A DNA stretch of 64,000 nucleotides from Paragordius varius (taxonomy: Eukaryota; Nematomorpha). Under the pieces are notes generated by a model. It saw nothing but the letters and a program-made list of their open reading frames with translations, had not been told where the DNA came from and did no database searches. The stretch is from NCBI GenBank assembly GCA_964247055.1, contig OZ176059.1, forward strand, positions 2,418,001-2,482,000, in the 5' to 3' direction. The position numbers and the translations under genes are program-made. This document shows positions 13,501-27,331 of the stretch, one piece after another (within the stretch, counting starts at the first letter, position 1; every line of letters begins with the position of its first letter).

Positions 13501-16500
13501 AAAAAGGTGCGATTATGACCCCTTTTCGCGTTAGTACTGGTGACTAAGTCAGAACCATTGTTATAACATATGTTGGCATAAGGGCGAGACATACTGTCAG
13601 TTAAACTACTTAAAAATTGAGGAAAAGGACTCTCAGTGTTATTATTAGTGATGATCACGTCTTTGGAAATTGTCAAACGTTCGTCCTTAGGATATTGATC
13701 ATGTGACCAAAAATCGCTAAGGGAACATGATTTCTTATCACAACGATTGGAATTATTTAAAATATCAGGCGGTGCATAAGGATACGAAAGTCTATCACTA
13801 CACAATAAAAGCTGACTATGAGTTACAACATATTGACTGATATCATTAATATTATTGTTGTTGTTTTTATTAAAATGATTATATACGTTATTAGGGCAAG
13901 CTTCTGTAATGTTCGCTGATGTCATATTTTTATATATTAATCGTCTGTCTAACAGACTTTGGCCATCATGTATCGTCTGCTGATGGGAGTTATCGGCTTC
14001 GTAACATGGTTGATTCGAAGTATGTAAAGATTTGTCATGTTGTGTTTGAATCGGAGTATGTATCGGAACCGGTTTAACAAAATTTTCACTAGTACTAGTA
14101 CCCTTTACGGGTTTTAGCGAAGTTTCCTGGCAGGTAATTTTTTTGGTTTTATTATTAGCTGCTAAAAAAGAGGTGGTTGAATGCATATAATTGGTTTCTT
14201 CTTCTGTGGATTTATGTTGATGATGTTTCAAATTCGATGATTTAACCAAATTTTTTTTGCGATTACTGCTATTATTTTTATTATCGCTTAATGTAGTGGT
14301 ATTGCTATTCCCACCACCTCCAAACCGAAATAATGAGCTTAAAGAAAAATGGAATTGACTGGTACAAGTTTGTGGCTCAGGTACCTTATTAACTTTTTGT
14401 TGTTGAGGTGAAAACTTGGTAGAAGGAATTATTTGATCCTTACATTGATTTTTAGGAAGGATTGAAGTTGGAGAACCACTAGTAAATACTGGATTATAAG
14501 TAAATGGATTCATATTCAAAATTCTAGTAATCACTGATTCCGAATGAATTGGTTCATTGTTTTCGGGAGAAAGGTTCAAAGAGACATCATTGAATCCTAT
14601 AATTATAGAAATATTATTTATTTATATAACTGCCAAAAAATGTTGATGTGAAAAAGTATATTTTATGCATCATTTTACCAAATTTTAATATTATACATTG
14701 GTTAAAATTAAACGAGTGTCTGAAATAAAATTATATGTACTGACCATTATTCACCTCCTCATGGCCATCATCAAAATTTGCAGAGGTGGTCCTTTTTTTA
14801 AATGAAACCATTTTCATTTCTTGTATCAATTGATTGATTTTTGGATTTTGACAATGACTTGAACTGTAATCTATACATGCATAAGTAGGATTTTTAGTTT
14901 TAGAATATTCTTTAATAGTTCAATATTATTAATTTTATCCAGCCACCACAGCTAACAATTTTACTATTCATATCTGAAATAATATATAAAGATAGCATTA
15001 ATCATACGCCGAGAGTACTTTAATAATTATATATATAATATATACAAATAGTTTTAAATTCGTTGCACTAACAAATTATTATTGTATTTAATAAAAATAA
15101 AAAGAGAGCCAAAAATATTCATTTAAATTGTTATGTTGAAAAAATTTTAATACATGCAATTTACATAAATTATAAAACCTGTTTTTGGGGTTTTGGGAGA
15201 CTGGGTTGAGATAAATTCGGGATCACCTAAATTTAGGTATAATTATTATATATGAAAATCCTTACTCATTCGCAAATATTCATCGTTAATTAATATATTA
15301 GTTTTGTAATAATATTAATATAATGAGCTTAAAATTCTATTCTATGCGTTGTTTTGGATATAGCCATGGAAAATGGTGAAATGAAACAAAATTGAAAGGA
15401 TCTAATCTAATGGATACCAAGTTTATTAACGTTATCACATGATTTACAACCAGAAACATCGCGCTGAGAAATATCCAATATTTCTAAAAACTCTATGTAA
15501 AACAACTTCCATATATGTTGTTGAAAAATGGACGCACCAATTTAGTTTTATATATAAAAAAGAAATATATTTAATCAATTACCTAAGAAACAAGAGATGA
15601 AAAGTTCTTAAACAAAAACAATGATTAAATATTACAGTTAAGACATGAAATACAAATTGAGTTTGTTGAGAATGTAATTAAAATTATGAAAAGGAAGCAA
15701 ATAAGATTGAAGATTGAAGTTTATTTTATTTATTACTTGTAATAATATGTTAAACGATGCCAAATTTTAGAAATAATAACTATAGAAGCCCTCAAGGTGA
15801 TGACTTTAAACCATTCTACATTAATTATTTCGCGTTGCAAAAGGCATATTTTTATAGGTTAAATAAGAGAAAATCAAAGCTATTTTATGATAATAAATTA
15901 AATCATTATTTTTTTTTAATTCTCTAAAATATCATAAAAGATCGTTTTTTACATGATACGATGGACTTTGTTTATATATAATTTAATTTAACGATCATAA
16001 ATAAATTTATAAAAAGAGTAATCCATAGCAAATAATATGATATGATTCCGACATAGTTTAAGACACCCATTCCTAAATATGGTTTTAATTTTATAAATAT
16101 GAACTAACTATCAAATAATGTAAATTCATATAAAAATGATGAAAATTCCTTTAGCAACCAGATATTTTTTGCCTTTTTAGAGAAAATGCGAATATTTTTT
16201 AGGGAATAAACACTAACAATTATATAGATTCTACGAAAAAATTCTCTTCAATACATAAAGTGACCCCTAATTTAGCGTACGAGATATTTGCAAAATATGT
16301 ATTTCCTATTTATACCGGATATCATATGGGCGTAAGGACGACCAGATCCCGAGGCAACGATCAAACTACTATTCATCGTAACATTGTTACAGCAATCTAT
16401 TTCATTCCCATTATGGGTAAGGCAACGACGATCTCCTTGTGTCCAGCTACATTGATGAGTTTGATGATTTGATTTATCATCAGCGTTGTTTTTAGTATTG

Positions 16501-17428
16501 ATTACATTGGCACAAGCAAAAGATGACTGATTCTGATTTGTATTTAGCGCAGTAGTAGTAGTAGTAGTAGATATTAGCACATTAGATGATGTAGGGTTTG
16601 TCGTACTACTAACGAGAGCAAAACTCAATTGATTACATGAAAATTTTCCTTCCTTCTCCAATTTGGTTAGGGCATCTTTTTGCCTTGTAACTATCATACG
16701 TTCTTCAAGTTGTTCGAAATCTGTGCTAACTTCAGCCATGGTAGGTAAATCATAATGTTGTGTACCAGTAAAACAATCAAGCATGGTTGAGTTATTACTT
16801 ACATTAGTTGTATGAATGTTATTGATTATTGCATGGTGATTCTGTAGATATATTATTAAACAATATATACTAATCTATATTAAGTATGATATAAACTATA
16901 AAATTTTAAAACAAGGCAAGTTATAAATGTTACACCAAGCTATTAGTTAAAATAACAAGTTTATGTCTTAAATTTGTTTCTTATTTTTTGAAATTGATAA
17001 AACCTCCGTACCCCATATATAATAATAATTTACTCAAATTGATTTTAATTATCAAAAATTAGATTTATTTAACAACACCACATCTTAAAAACTCAAAACA
17101 AGCATTGAGACATACTTTTCAAATTCAACTAATCACGCCAAATCATATATATATATATAACCGCCCACTGGGTTTCAAAATATATAAATTTTAAGGTGCA
17201 GTATATTACCGTAGTGGCGGATGAACATGGGGCAAATGGGTGCCCCCTACTACTGCTATGAGCCTTTTTATTTCTCCGAGGTGCACGTCGATTCCTTTGT
17301 TGCACGGCTATTTTGTGGTAGGCGGCATCGTTCCGGAGCGAACTAAGGTTCGTATAGGATGGAACCGTACCTACACTACCGCTAACATTGGTAGAAACTT
17401 CAAGTACAGACGAGGAGCTATTATCTGT

Positions 17429-17467
<39 letters not shown>

Positions 17468-20400
17468 CCATTTACAAAATTCAAATTCACCCTTAAACAA
17501 TTCAAATTCACCCTCAAATAAATTATATGTTTTTTATGATTAATAAATTACCTATATTTTATTATATTTTTTTAAAAAAATAATTTTGTTTTATATAAAA
17601 TAAATACTGAAAAAATTATAAACTAAGCCATAAAGTTTTATATCAATAATGTGTTATATTTGTTCGAAAAGACATAATTTATTTTTAGGATAAATGCATT
17701 TGAATGGGAGGGTGAATTTGAACTATTATCTGCCATATAAACGTAAATATGAATTTTTTGCATGCAATCAATGTTTACCATTTACACCTCAAATCAAATT
17801 CACCCTTAAAACAAATTATGTGTTTTCCAGCGAAACATAGCTCACTCTTTAATAGTTTATTTTTTGTGTTTATGTTAATTTTATTTTTAATTTCGAAATG
17901 GATAAATTACCTTTTTAATTTAAAAGCATAGTTTATTTTTAAGGTAAATCGAAATGTTCAAGGCAAGGGTAAATTTGATCTATTTAAAGGTAAAGTTGTT
18001 CCTAAAATCAATTTGAAGTATTAATGGTTATAACATATTTCTATCTATATAATAAAACAATAATGTTTAATAATTTTATAAGGGATATTATGAAATGGTT
18101 CTAAATGAACCTGAAATAAATAATCTGTCGGAAACTATTTGGGCAAAACTTAACTTTTAACATTTATATTCTAAAAAGTGGAGTTATATATAGAAATTAG
18201 AAGCCTTTAATTTCATATATATATATTTAAAGCCTTGGGGATATATACAATTATATAAGTCTTGAAGTATATTATGTAAATTATTTTTTACACATTTCCT
18301 GGTATAATAATTTCAGATAAATTAAAAACTTTATGTAATGAAAAATCAAATGCAAAATTAATTAGCCATCGCTTTTATTTAAAAAAAATATATTTTTACA
18401 TGTATTCTATACTCAAATCATTATTCATTCATCAATCAATATCACTTTCTTACATGTATATATATTAATGCAAGTACAATACAGTGTATTAAAAACTAAA
18501 ATCTAAACAGTCCCTTTTATCTATTCTTATACTTCCTACTCCTTGCTAGGTAAAAAAAATAAATGAAAATTACAAATAAAGAAAAATTTAGAAAAGTAAT
18601 GTTTATTGCATAATTGATATTGTTGATTGCGCAGGTATCCACATTATTTGGTAAAAACAATATTACATTACAATTTATGCACAGAGAGGTATAGTACATA
18701 TACAGTAGCGTATGGTAAGACACAACAAATGGTTGAAAATAAAAACCTTTCCCCCCTATACTTCTCATTAATTTTGTGCATTTAATTATGGATCATTACC
18801 ATTTTTTTTCTACCGTACTCCTAGTGTACACTATATCAACTTTGGCTAAGATATAAACAATAAAAAAAATTTTCTTCTAAATATAAAAGTATAAATATTG
18901 ATGCAAAAAAGTGTAATTAATTACATATTATATCTTAACTACAGTACCGTATGCCATAAAACAATATTAGTCCATAAAAGAATAAAAAAATGTTTTTTTA
19001 AAAAAACAAGCATAGTTTTATTTACACATATCCATAATATTCCCTTGTTTTTTTAAAAAAAACATTTTTTATTCTTTTATGGACTAATATTGTTTTATGC
19101 CATACGCTACTGTATACTATATTATACCAAATAAGGATAAATACAGTATAAGAAATGCAACGAAAACAAAAAAAAAGCCTGCCTAGCTAGTATACACCAT
19201 TATCTATTTCTTCTCCCTTCAGGTATAGGACAATGGTTGTTTCATATATAAGTAAGTGTATATAATAAAGTGCGACAGAGATAAATGAATTATATAATAG
19301 ATTAGTGAAAAAAACAAAATAATTATAAGTGAAAACTGATTCGATCTACATATAAAATTTAAAGGAGAAGCGTTTTTATTTAACACTAAATGAAATAGTC
19401 TTTAAATACAATAGAAACCAAAGCTAGAAACCGAAACACTCGGAATTCCATGAAATCATTAAGGATTGGGAAAGAATAAATTGTATAGCTTAAATTGGGG
19501 GTATCCAACACTCAGCCCGTGCGCTGCATGGGGCTTTCCAATTCTGTAGCACGCGAGAAATTTTAAACGCAAAATTTTACGATAATTAATGTTCATTTCT
19601 GAAATAAATCTTTCCGTATTTTGGCAATGAAGCAGCAAAAATTGTTAAAATAAATAATAATATCTTTATGTTTAAACATAACCCCCTCAGTTTTAGTAAA
19701 AAAATCGTCTTTATTTAATTTTACATTTCAAAACACCTAAATATGGTATGATTGAAATACTATTAATATGGTATATTACTTGGATAAAGTAAATATTTTT
19801 ATATTTTTTTACTCACCTTTTACTATTATTTGACAATAATAATTCTCTTTGCTGTATATGCTATTTGGCAATAATTAATATATACTTACACATACTGGAC
19901 TTACTTCTAAACAAAAGTAACGCAATACGCTTGTTAAATTAGAGAATATGTGGAGTACTGTGACCCCTAATTTTTATTTTCAAATATCTTAGGCTAAAAT
20001 TGTTTAAATTATAACTTTGCAATATATATATATAAATATACAGTTAATATATTCTATGGAAGATATAGCAAAAAAATGTATGATATGGATGGTATTAAAA
20101 ATTTGATTCCCTATAATTTGACAAAAACCAAAAAGAAAACGTAATAACTTTCATCTCATTGGAGATGAGGAAATACGAATTCTTAAGCTCAAATAATAAT
20201 ATACAAGTAATATTTTATTTTTATGTTAAAAATATCATATGTAATCTAATCAAATTTTTACGTTAAAAATATAAGTTACGTAATTTAGTAAAAATTACGA
20301 TTAGTAATAATTTTTTGCGTATAAAAATATATGGCAAACAGCTAACCCTACTAAGGCATATAACACAAAAGAAACTTAAATTCATATATATAAATATATA

Positions 20401-20556
20401 TTATAATTGCTTCCATATATTTACCATTCATTCATGGTTTTAAGTGTGTTAATGGTAAATTAGTTTAATCATACGATTGTTTAATACGGATCATAACGGT
20501 TTAACTCAAGAGGTTTCCTAAATCCGGCGGGCCGTATTTAATATAATATATATATA

Positions 20557-20591
<35 letters not shown>

Positions 20592-23500
20592 CCAATTTAC
20601 AATTCAAATTCACCCTTAAGTTTAATGGTTATGAATTGTTTAAGGGTGAATTTTGAACTGTAAATGGTTACATATAATGTATAAGGAAATTCGATATTCG
20701 ATTACAAACATGGGATTATAAAGCAATGGCAAATAAACAATTCAGGTCTGTTGCAAAATAAAAGATAGGCTTATTTTAAAAAAAAAATATTCAAAAAATA
20801 TCAATTTTACACCAAATTTTATGACCATTTTTTGCGTAGGCCATACAAACAATGCCTGCGCATGTTGGAAACTTAAAAATATCGTAAAAAACAAAACATT
20901 ATCAGTATTAATTCAATAATTTAAGGTTCAAACTAGGGTTGTGCCCTTTAGTCAATGACCTAGGGTCATGACCATGGTCACGACCACGAAAAAACATGAC
21001 CTAGGTCAATTTTTTTAATTTTTTATTTTTTTAATTTTTTTTAATTTTTTATTTTTTTAATTTTACAATTTTTAGGAAAACAAAACCTTTTATTATTTAT
21101 ATATGAATTATTTTGTTTTAAATATCATATAATCTTTACTTCCTAACTCATAATGAAACCAGCCTTGTGGAAATTTTTCGATCAAAAAAATCAAGTTACA
21201 TGCAAGAAATGTAATCACACTATATATTTTAATAAAAACCGAATGAAGAAACATCTAAAAGAAGTTCATGAAATAAATGACAGAAGGCGATGATCGAAAG
21301 CAAGCTAAATATTTATTTCTTAAATTTAGCCTTAAAACAAGAGAAATTAGCCAGAATTTAGCAAAATTTATTTTTACATCCTCAACTCTTAATATAGTTG
21401 AAAATAAGCATTTTCGGAGTTTCATTAATAGTTTAAAACCCAATTATGCTATTCCAAATAGAAAACTTTCCAATAATTACTAGATTCATGTTATGAAGAT
21501 ATAAAAATAGAAGTTGTTGGAATATGTAAAGATAATATTTCATTAATCGTCGAGCCCTTTACCAATATTCGTAGGGAGCAAATAATTAATATTATTGACC
21601 AAGGATCCCAAAAATCATTATTTATTAACTATTGATACATATCATTAAGACTGCCGTATATCTTTAACATAATCGAACCAATTATTAAAGATATTGGAAA
21701 TTTAAAAATTAATGCCATTGTGACCGATAATGCAGCGAACATGAAGGCTGCTGAAAATTTGATTAATAAAGAATATCCTACTATAACATGGCATGGATGC
21801 CAATGACATTTTAAATAATTTGATCAAAGAATATATTAAACCTAAAAGATAACTGAAATTTTAAATGTAGTGAGCACGATTATATATTGTAAATCTAATA
21901 AATCGTATAAAAAATTTCAAAGTATAAAAAAAACTTTAAACCATTTTAAGTTAACGTTAAGTTCATGGACAGTGACTTGTTTTTACACAATCTAAATAAT
22001 TAGAGCATAAATAGGTTTGAATAAATACATATTTTCTCGTTAGTATTAACTTTCTGTGATTTGCTTTCTATAAGCCTTTATGTATGATTCCAGGAAAGAT
22101 CGTTAATTATAGAAATTTAATTTATCAGGATTGGTGAAAGTATAATTTAAAAAAATATATACTTTAAAACCTTTTTTACGTGATTTAATCAAGTATTTTT
22201 GTATGTAGTTATTTATTATTGGCAATAACATATGGTATGACCTAGGTCGGACCTAGGTCTGACCCCCTTTTTCAAAAAAAGGGGGTCAAAATCACAATCC
22301 TAGTTCCAACACCCTTCTTACAGCTGAAGGTGTAAATGTACAATGAGTGGGCTTATGCTTAAAAACCAAATAAAACTAAAAATATTGAGCAAGGGAGAAA
22401 AGCATACAATTATTACTAGCTTACAATTATTACAGAAGAAAGTCAGAATTTATACACATACAACATAGTCTTTATTCAATCCACATTTTTGGGGGCTTAC
22501 TAAAATTTCTCAGGATTGATTATCTCAACACCTGACATCAGAATAGAACGGGAGTAAAGATAACAAAAGTGTATAGGAATATATAATAGCGTATGGCATA
22601 AAACAATGTTTATTCTTAAAGAATAAAATGTTTTTTTAAAAAAAAACAACTTGAAAAGTCCTTGATGTTGGTAAAGTCAGGGGCCGAAGAAGGATAAAGT
22701 GAATGAACAATATTCAACAAACCTTGGCAGATCTTAACATTAGAACTAAAATTTACAATATTGCAAATAATCGACCTCGACTGTAGCAACACACACACTG
22801 TGTCAACAATGAACACAAAATTATGAACTGAGAACTAATCAAATATGTTGACAATTCTTAATAACATTACAAAAATGTATTTTTAAACCCATTTCTCATT
22901 TATATATATGGTTTATATTTTAATTTTCTTTTTACATTTGACAAGGATTACTCTTATAGTAATCGGAAATTTATTTTTTAAATAAATGCAATTATTGCTG
23001 AATTTAAATGATTCCAATATTAAAAAGGTTATTTTTTTTCAATCGTTTTTCTCTTAAACAAATGACTGTTAGATGTGTTGGCGTAGTGTGTGCTTGGAGA
23101 TACTCGGGAAAACAAAATTAATAATGTAAAAGCTAAAACTGCCCATATGGCAAAAAAACAAATATCTGAACACACCACCACACAAAAGAAATGTCAACAT
23201 ATGTATTTATTGGTATGCCGGTTTGATTCGATCAAGAAAGAAAGATATAGCTATTATCAGGCACGCCAAATGATACCAGATGAAACGAAATGGATAAATA
23301 AGGCATGAATGATAAAAAGAGAAATGCTAAGATGACACTGCAACCATTTTCAATAGGGCCCAACTACGGTTGTCCTGACCAAGTCTGAAAAAACAGCTTT
23401 TTGAAAATTGCTGGTAAAAATTTTTTTGGAGGAGAGATAGTAAGATTTTATTGTATTTTAATTTATATTTTAAAAAATGTAAATTAAATATTTAAATATA

Positions 23501-24376
23501 TACATATTAAAGATTGTTAAACAAGCATCCTTATAACATTAAAGCATATCCAGTTATTTGGAAAAACAAAACAATCAAGCCTGTCCAAAATATGCAATTA
23601 TTCCACATATATGAACCAATATTTTGAAAAAACATTTTATAATTGGATACAATGATGAAAGAACGCGTAAAACAAACTAAGTAAAATTAGTTGTGTCCAG
23701 TATAAAGCTATGTTTTAGAAGATTCAGAAGGCCATAAACATATGGCAAAGTCCATAACGAAATTCTTGATTTGATTGATTATAATAAATAATAATATCAA
23801 AAATATGTATAACACAAATTTTTTAGAAAAAACATGACATTATTAGTGAAACGGAAGTGTCGTTCGAGCATTATTTTTAAAGCTCCAACATTGCATGATA
23901 TTTGTTTACGTAAGTATCATGACCATGGTGTGACTCGGACGGACCGGACTTTTTGTAAAAAGGAAGTCAAATGCACAACCCTAGGCCTAACACATTCTGA
24001 TATTCAAAAAGTCGTTTTTTGACTGGGAAACAACCAATCATTAATTATATAATTTAGTATAAGAAAGTGTAACTATGATATAATTTTCAACACTATACAA
24101 ACACACATACATTTAATTTCAATAACTTACGAATGGTAGCAAGATTTATACTTTAGCAATAAATATATAGCCAACGAAAAAGTTTGCCCAGATATACTAT
24201 TTTTGAGTCAAAAAACACTTTTTCAACAAAACGCAACATTTTTATTCCGTTTGGATGTAAAACTGTTGCGTTTGCTTGAAAAAAATGCTGCTTTTTTGAC
24301 TAAAAAATGGTATACAAATTATTACATAGGACAGGATTGTAAAAGCAAACCTAATGAATAAATATTTCATAATTGG

Positions 24377-24416
<40 letters not shown>

Positions 24417-25029
24417 CCAAATTTGTCAAGTAGGTGAAATGAAACAGTAAAACCATATTGATGACAGAAATTATGAAATAATTATACATGCATTTATATT
24501 TTTTACACTATTTACCAATAAAAGTAGCCAAAAAACCCAAATATATTGCAATTCACTGTGATAAAAATGGCTATCATGCAAATGTGTTTGAAAATTTTTT
24601 GATTTAAATTTTAAAAATGAATGCGAAAATTATGTATAGATCTAATAATGTAGACTGTTTATTTAAATTTTATTTAAACCCTTTATATTCTATCTATTTT
24701 GATGATTAAGTTTGTTAATATCGGAAAGAATAAAAAAATGTAGCATCCAATATACCATTTACAATTGAGATTCAATCTTATACACAATTTAAATCACATT
24801 GGAACCATTCAAATTCACCCTTAAACAATTCAAATATACCCTAAAAATACATTATGTGTTTTCGGGCTAATATAACTCATTATTAATATGAAATATATCT
24901 GAATGGCAGAGTTTATCATTATTTCAGTATTATTATAATTTTAAACAAAAATCTATTAAAAATATAGGTACTTTTAATATTCAAAAACACTTAATTTATT
25001 TTAGGATGAATATAAATTGTAAATGGTGT

Positions 25030-25105
<76 letters not shown>

Positions 25106-27038
25106 ACAGAAGCGTATGAAAATAAACAATAAATGTTTAAAATTAAACAATTTTCCCCATGTTTTAACATTTAAATATATGTTAATATAAGGACAAACTT
25201 TTTTATATCATACGCTACTGTAATATAAAATTAAATAATATATAATAATGATATGGTACATATGGTCTATGTAACATTATATATATATATATATATATAC
25301 AGTGGCGTATGGAGTAAAAGATTGTTAGTGCAAAATAGAAAAAAAATGTTTTTTTTAAAAAATCAGGAAGGACATTATACATATGTGTATTTACAACTAG
25401 GATTGTTTTTTTAAAAAAAACATTTTTTTATTCTATTTTGCACTAACAATCTTTTACTCCATACGCCACTGTATATATATATGTATGTAAAAATTAAGGT
25501 AAATTTTACTATATTAAATTTCATTGTGCTTTCATTTCTATATACATAAAATAGTAAAAAATTAAAAAAACCACACAACAAACACCAAATGTATGCAGTT
25601 GGCGTTAAAAGTATAATATAATACAAAAATATTACAGTAGTGTATGGCATAAAACAATATTGGTCCATAAAAGAAAACAACATTTTTTAAGGAGATTCTA
25701 TGAATATGTATATATATAACTAGGCATGTTTTTTTAAAAAACATTTTATTCTTTTATGGACTAATAATGATTAATGCCATACGCAAGTGTAAATATATGC
25801 ATTAAAAAACTATACCAAACTTGTAAAATGGAAATAAACATTTTTTCCAATTAAAAAGTTTTAGAAAAATTCACTAGTTTATGTATTTTGCGGTCATTTT
25901 TAAAACTAATTTTGACCAATAATAGTCAATAAATTCAAATATAAGAAACAAAAAGTAAAAATGTATATGGGTAATTATGGTAACCAATCAAAAGAGGAAA
26001 TATTAAAAATTTAAGGGTATAATTAGGTAATTATGCGTATTCTAAGAATGGATATAAGATATTCTATACAAAGTATTGTTTCAAAAGTATGGAATCTAAA
26101 GCTTATAGGTTAATTTTAAACGGAGAATAGCAAAATATAATTTAATTCAATGTTAAACCAATATATATAAAACTTATAAAAGTTAAACTTTTTTTCGTCA
26201 CAATAAATATGTACGTATTATTGGATGTGTTTATGTTGAAGGCACAATGGTTCAAAAAAACAATACCACTATTGTCTTGCTAAGAAATGTCGATATCATG
26301 AACACATAAGAAATTTTAATTATAAAATTTAAACTTATTCTTTATACGTTTCAAGAGCAAGCAAATGTAAGAAAGGTAATGGCTATAATTATTTAACAAA
26401 AAACAATTAAAAAATATTGAGATCTTTCAAAAAAAATTGTTAAAAAAATATTAAAAACAAAAAATATGAACTAATAAAAGTATGAGAAATGTTTTAATGG
26501 GAAAAAAGGCTAAAATTCGGTCTTATCTTTGAAAAAAAACAACAAATAATCATCATGCAAACGCAACCAAAAAATAATTTTGAATATAAAACTAAAGAAA
26601 ATGTTATATGTAGACCATAATGTAATTTAGAGGATAAAATTCAAATAGTTCTGGAGAAAAAAATTATTGTATAGTATATTGGATTGAAATATAAATCTTT
26701 AAAAAGGGCAAAAAACCGATATGATAAACAACATGCAAAAATTTATAAAAAATTAAAATTTACCGGTCATGTCTATTTCCGCAATATTTTGCCCAAAACT
26801 CTTTGAGACATGTCCTAGATAATCCTGATTTTGACTACTTTCCCATGTGCCTATGCTACTTGAACCAAAACTACTGTTTTCGCTTGTTTGACCATGATTT
26901 ATGAAATGGGAGGAATCATCATACAAATGAGTGTTGGAATCATTTTTTGCCATTTGATTTGGAGTGCATTTTAAATTATCATGTGAATTCCCTAACATGC
27001 GTTTTAACTCATTCTAAAATAATATGAATTAAATTATA

Positions 27039-27069
<31 letters not shown>

Positions 27070-27331
27070 GATTATCAAATAATGGTAATGATTATATATA
27101 TTTATACTTGAATTTGAATACGAGGTAAAGGTGATATATTGGAATTAGCTGCATTTACCCTATCCTCCGATATACTATATATTACAACTAAATAAACCTG
27201 ATATTTTTGCTGTCTAAAAACGTGGATTTATAATCTTCAACGTCAATAGTATCGCATATATCGGCCATAGATGTTGATTTAGAAGAGTTTTGAGCAGGTA
27301 GCTCTTTTTTATTTCCACGAAAAAATTTCAT
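10559..27331 (-). CDS. Asn/Ser-rich protein with CRACD (DUF4592)-like motifs, complete 8-exon gene
   Basis: Eight exons on the minus strand, 5' to 3': 27331-27198, 27159-27108, 27013-26764, 17424-17210, 16841-16316, 14870-14745, 14596-11477 and 10914-10559. All junctions are GT-AG with matching phases, and the coding total of 4,779 bases gives 1,592 residues plus a TAA stop. The ATG at 27331 follows an in-frame TAG. The N-terminus (MKFFRGNKKE) is basic. Residues 121-139 (SSQNQDYLGHVSKSFGQNI) and 176-200 (core DAAYHKIAVQQRNRRA, then a basic run) resemble, from memory, the conserved SQENILGKV and SAAKHKIAVKP blocks of the vertebrate CRACD/KIAA1211 family, which inhibits actin-capping protein. 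The remainder, mostly one 3.1-kb exon, is low-complexity Asn/Ser/Thr-rich sequence without a recognised domain. The gene structure is well supported; the family assignment is tentative. It could be an unrelated scaffold with chance motif similarity. Confidence -1.
17467..17735. mobile_element. Family A miniature transposon, copy 1
   Basis: Starts accatttac with subterminal caaattcaccct repeats and ends in reverse-complement blocks (gggtgaatttgaac). It abuts a (TA)n tract that overlaps the acceptor of the exon at 17,424 on the minus strand. Confidence 0.7.
17777..18028. mobile_element. Family A miniature transposon, copy 2
   Basis: Left end accatttacacctcaaatc, inner blocks of the same order as the other copies, and a worn right end ttaatggt. 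Confidence 0.6.
18942..19112. mobile_element. Family C miniature transposon
   Basis: Left cagtaccgtatgccataaaa and right tgccatacgctactg are inverted, flanked by TA. The inner arms attagtccataaaag and cttttatggactaat are nearly perfect complements. Confidence 0.85.
20591..20668. mobile_element. Family A miniature transposon, 78-bp minimal copy
   Basis: Only the two ends remain: accaatttacaattcaaatt then cacccttaag, a short loop, and the reverse-complement arm ending gtaaatggt. It directly follows (TA)n of about 50 bases. Confidence 0.75.
20934..22302 (+). mobile_element. hAT DNA transposon, degraded, with BED finger and terminal repeats
   Basis: The termini read TAGGGTTGTGCCC at the left and CACAATCCTA at the right, an imperfect inverted pair, flanked by 8-base copies gttcaaac (20926-20933) and gttccaac (22303-22310), one mismatch. 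That TSD length is the hAT hallmark. Near 21,153 the frame MKPALWKFFDQKNQ continues into a BED zinc finger (VTCKKCNHTIYF...MKKHLKEVH). Near 21,720 the frame reads IVTDNAANMKAAENLI and YPTITWHGC, a standard hAT transposase block. Subterminal repeats of tgacctaggtc occur at both ends. At 1.37 kb, with several stops, it is internally shortened and not functional. It lies in the 9.3-kb intron of the minus-strand gene. Confidence 0.85.
22585..22655. mobile_element. Family C solitary left end
   Basis: The stretch tagcgtatggcataaaaca followed by the internal poly-T block matches the left half of full copies. The right arm is absent. Confidence 0.5.
23365..23983. mobile_element. Non-autonomous hAT element, 619 bp
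   Basis: Left end TACGGTTGTCCTGACC and right end CACAACCCTA (reverse complement TAGGGTTGTGC) form a short inverted pair. The flanks are ggcccaac (23357-23364) and ggcctaac (23984-23991), an 8-base duplication with one mismatch. The inner right end has tcatgaccatgg, also found inside the hAT copy at 20,934, so the two are related. No transposase is recognisable, and the open frame at 23834-24022 is judged chance. Confidence 0.75.
24754..25027. mobile_element. Family A miniature transposon, copy 4
   Basis: Left accatttacaattgag, two caaattcaccct-type subrepeats, the core tatgtgttttcgggctaata, and right end aattgtaaatggt. A 72-base (TA)n follows within five bases. Confidence 0.75.
25032..25103. 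repeat. (TA)n microsatellite, about 72 bp
   Basis: Uninterrupted alternation of T and A between a family A element and a family C element. Confidence 0.95.
25107..25220. mobile_element. Family C miniature transposon, 114-bp variant
   Basis: Ends cagaagcgtatgaaaata and tatcatacgctactg are inverted and flanked by TA. The interior differs from the 165-bp copies. Confidence 0.65.
25300..25471. mobile_element. Family C miniature transposon, near-perfect hairpin
   Basis: Left cagtggcgtatggagtaaaa and right ttttactccatacgccactg are exact complements, flanked by TA inside (TA)n. Inner blocks also pair almost fully, so it may be a recent insertion. Confidence 0.85.
25635..25789. mobile_element. Family C miniature transposon
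   Basis: Left cagtagtgtatggcataaaa and right taatgccatacgcaagtg with TA flanks. Arms are less well matched than at 25,300. Confidence 0.75.

Noticed and set aside
10559-14596. A protist origin suggested by Asn-rich protein and AT-rich DNA
   Set aside because: The neighbouring antistasin modules and L3MBTL2-type MBT repeats, with long introns, indicate an animal.
21277-21483. Frame inside the hAT element taken as a separate gene
   Set aside because: It lies between the BED finger and the transposase block of one degraded transposon and overlaps an antisense frame of similar length.
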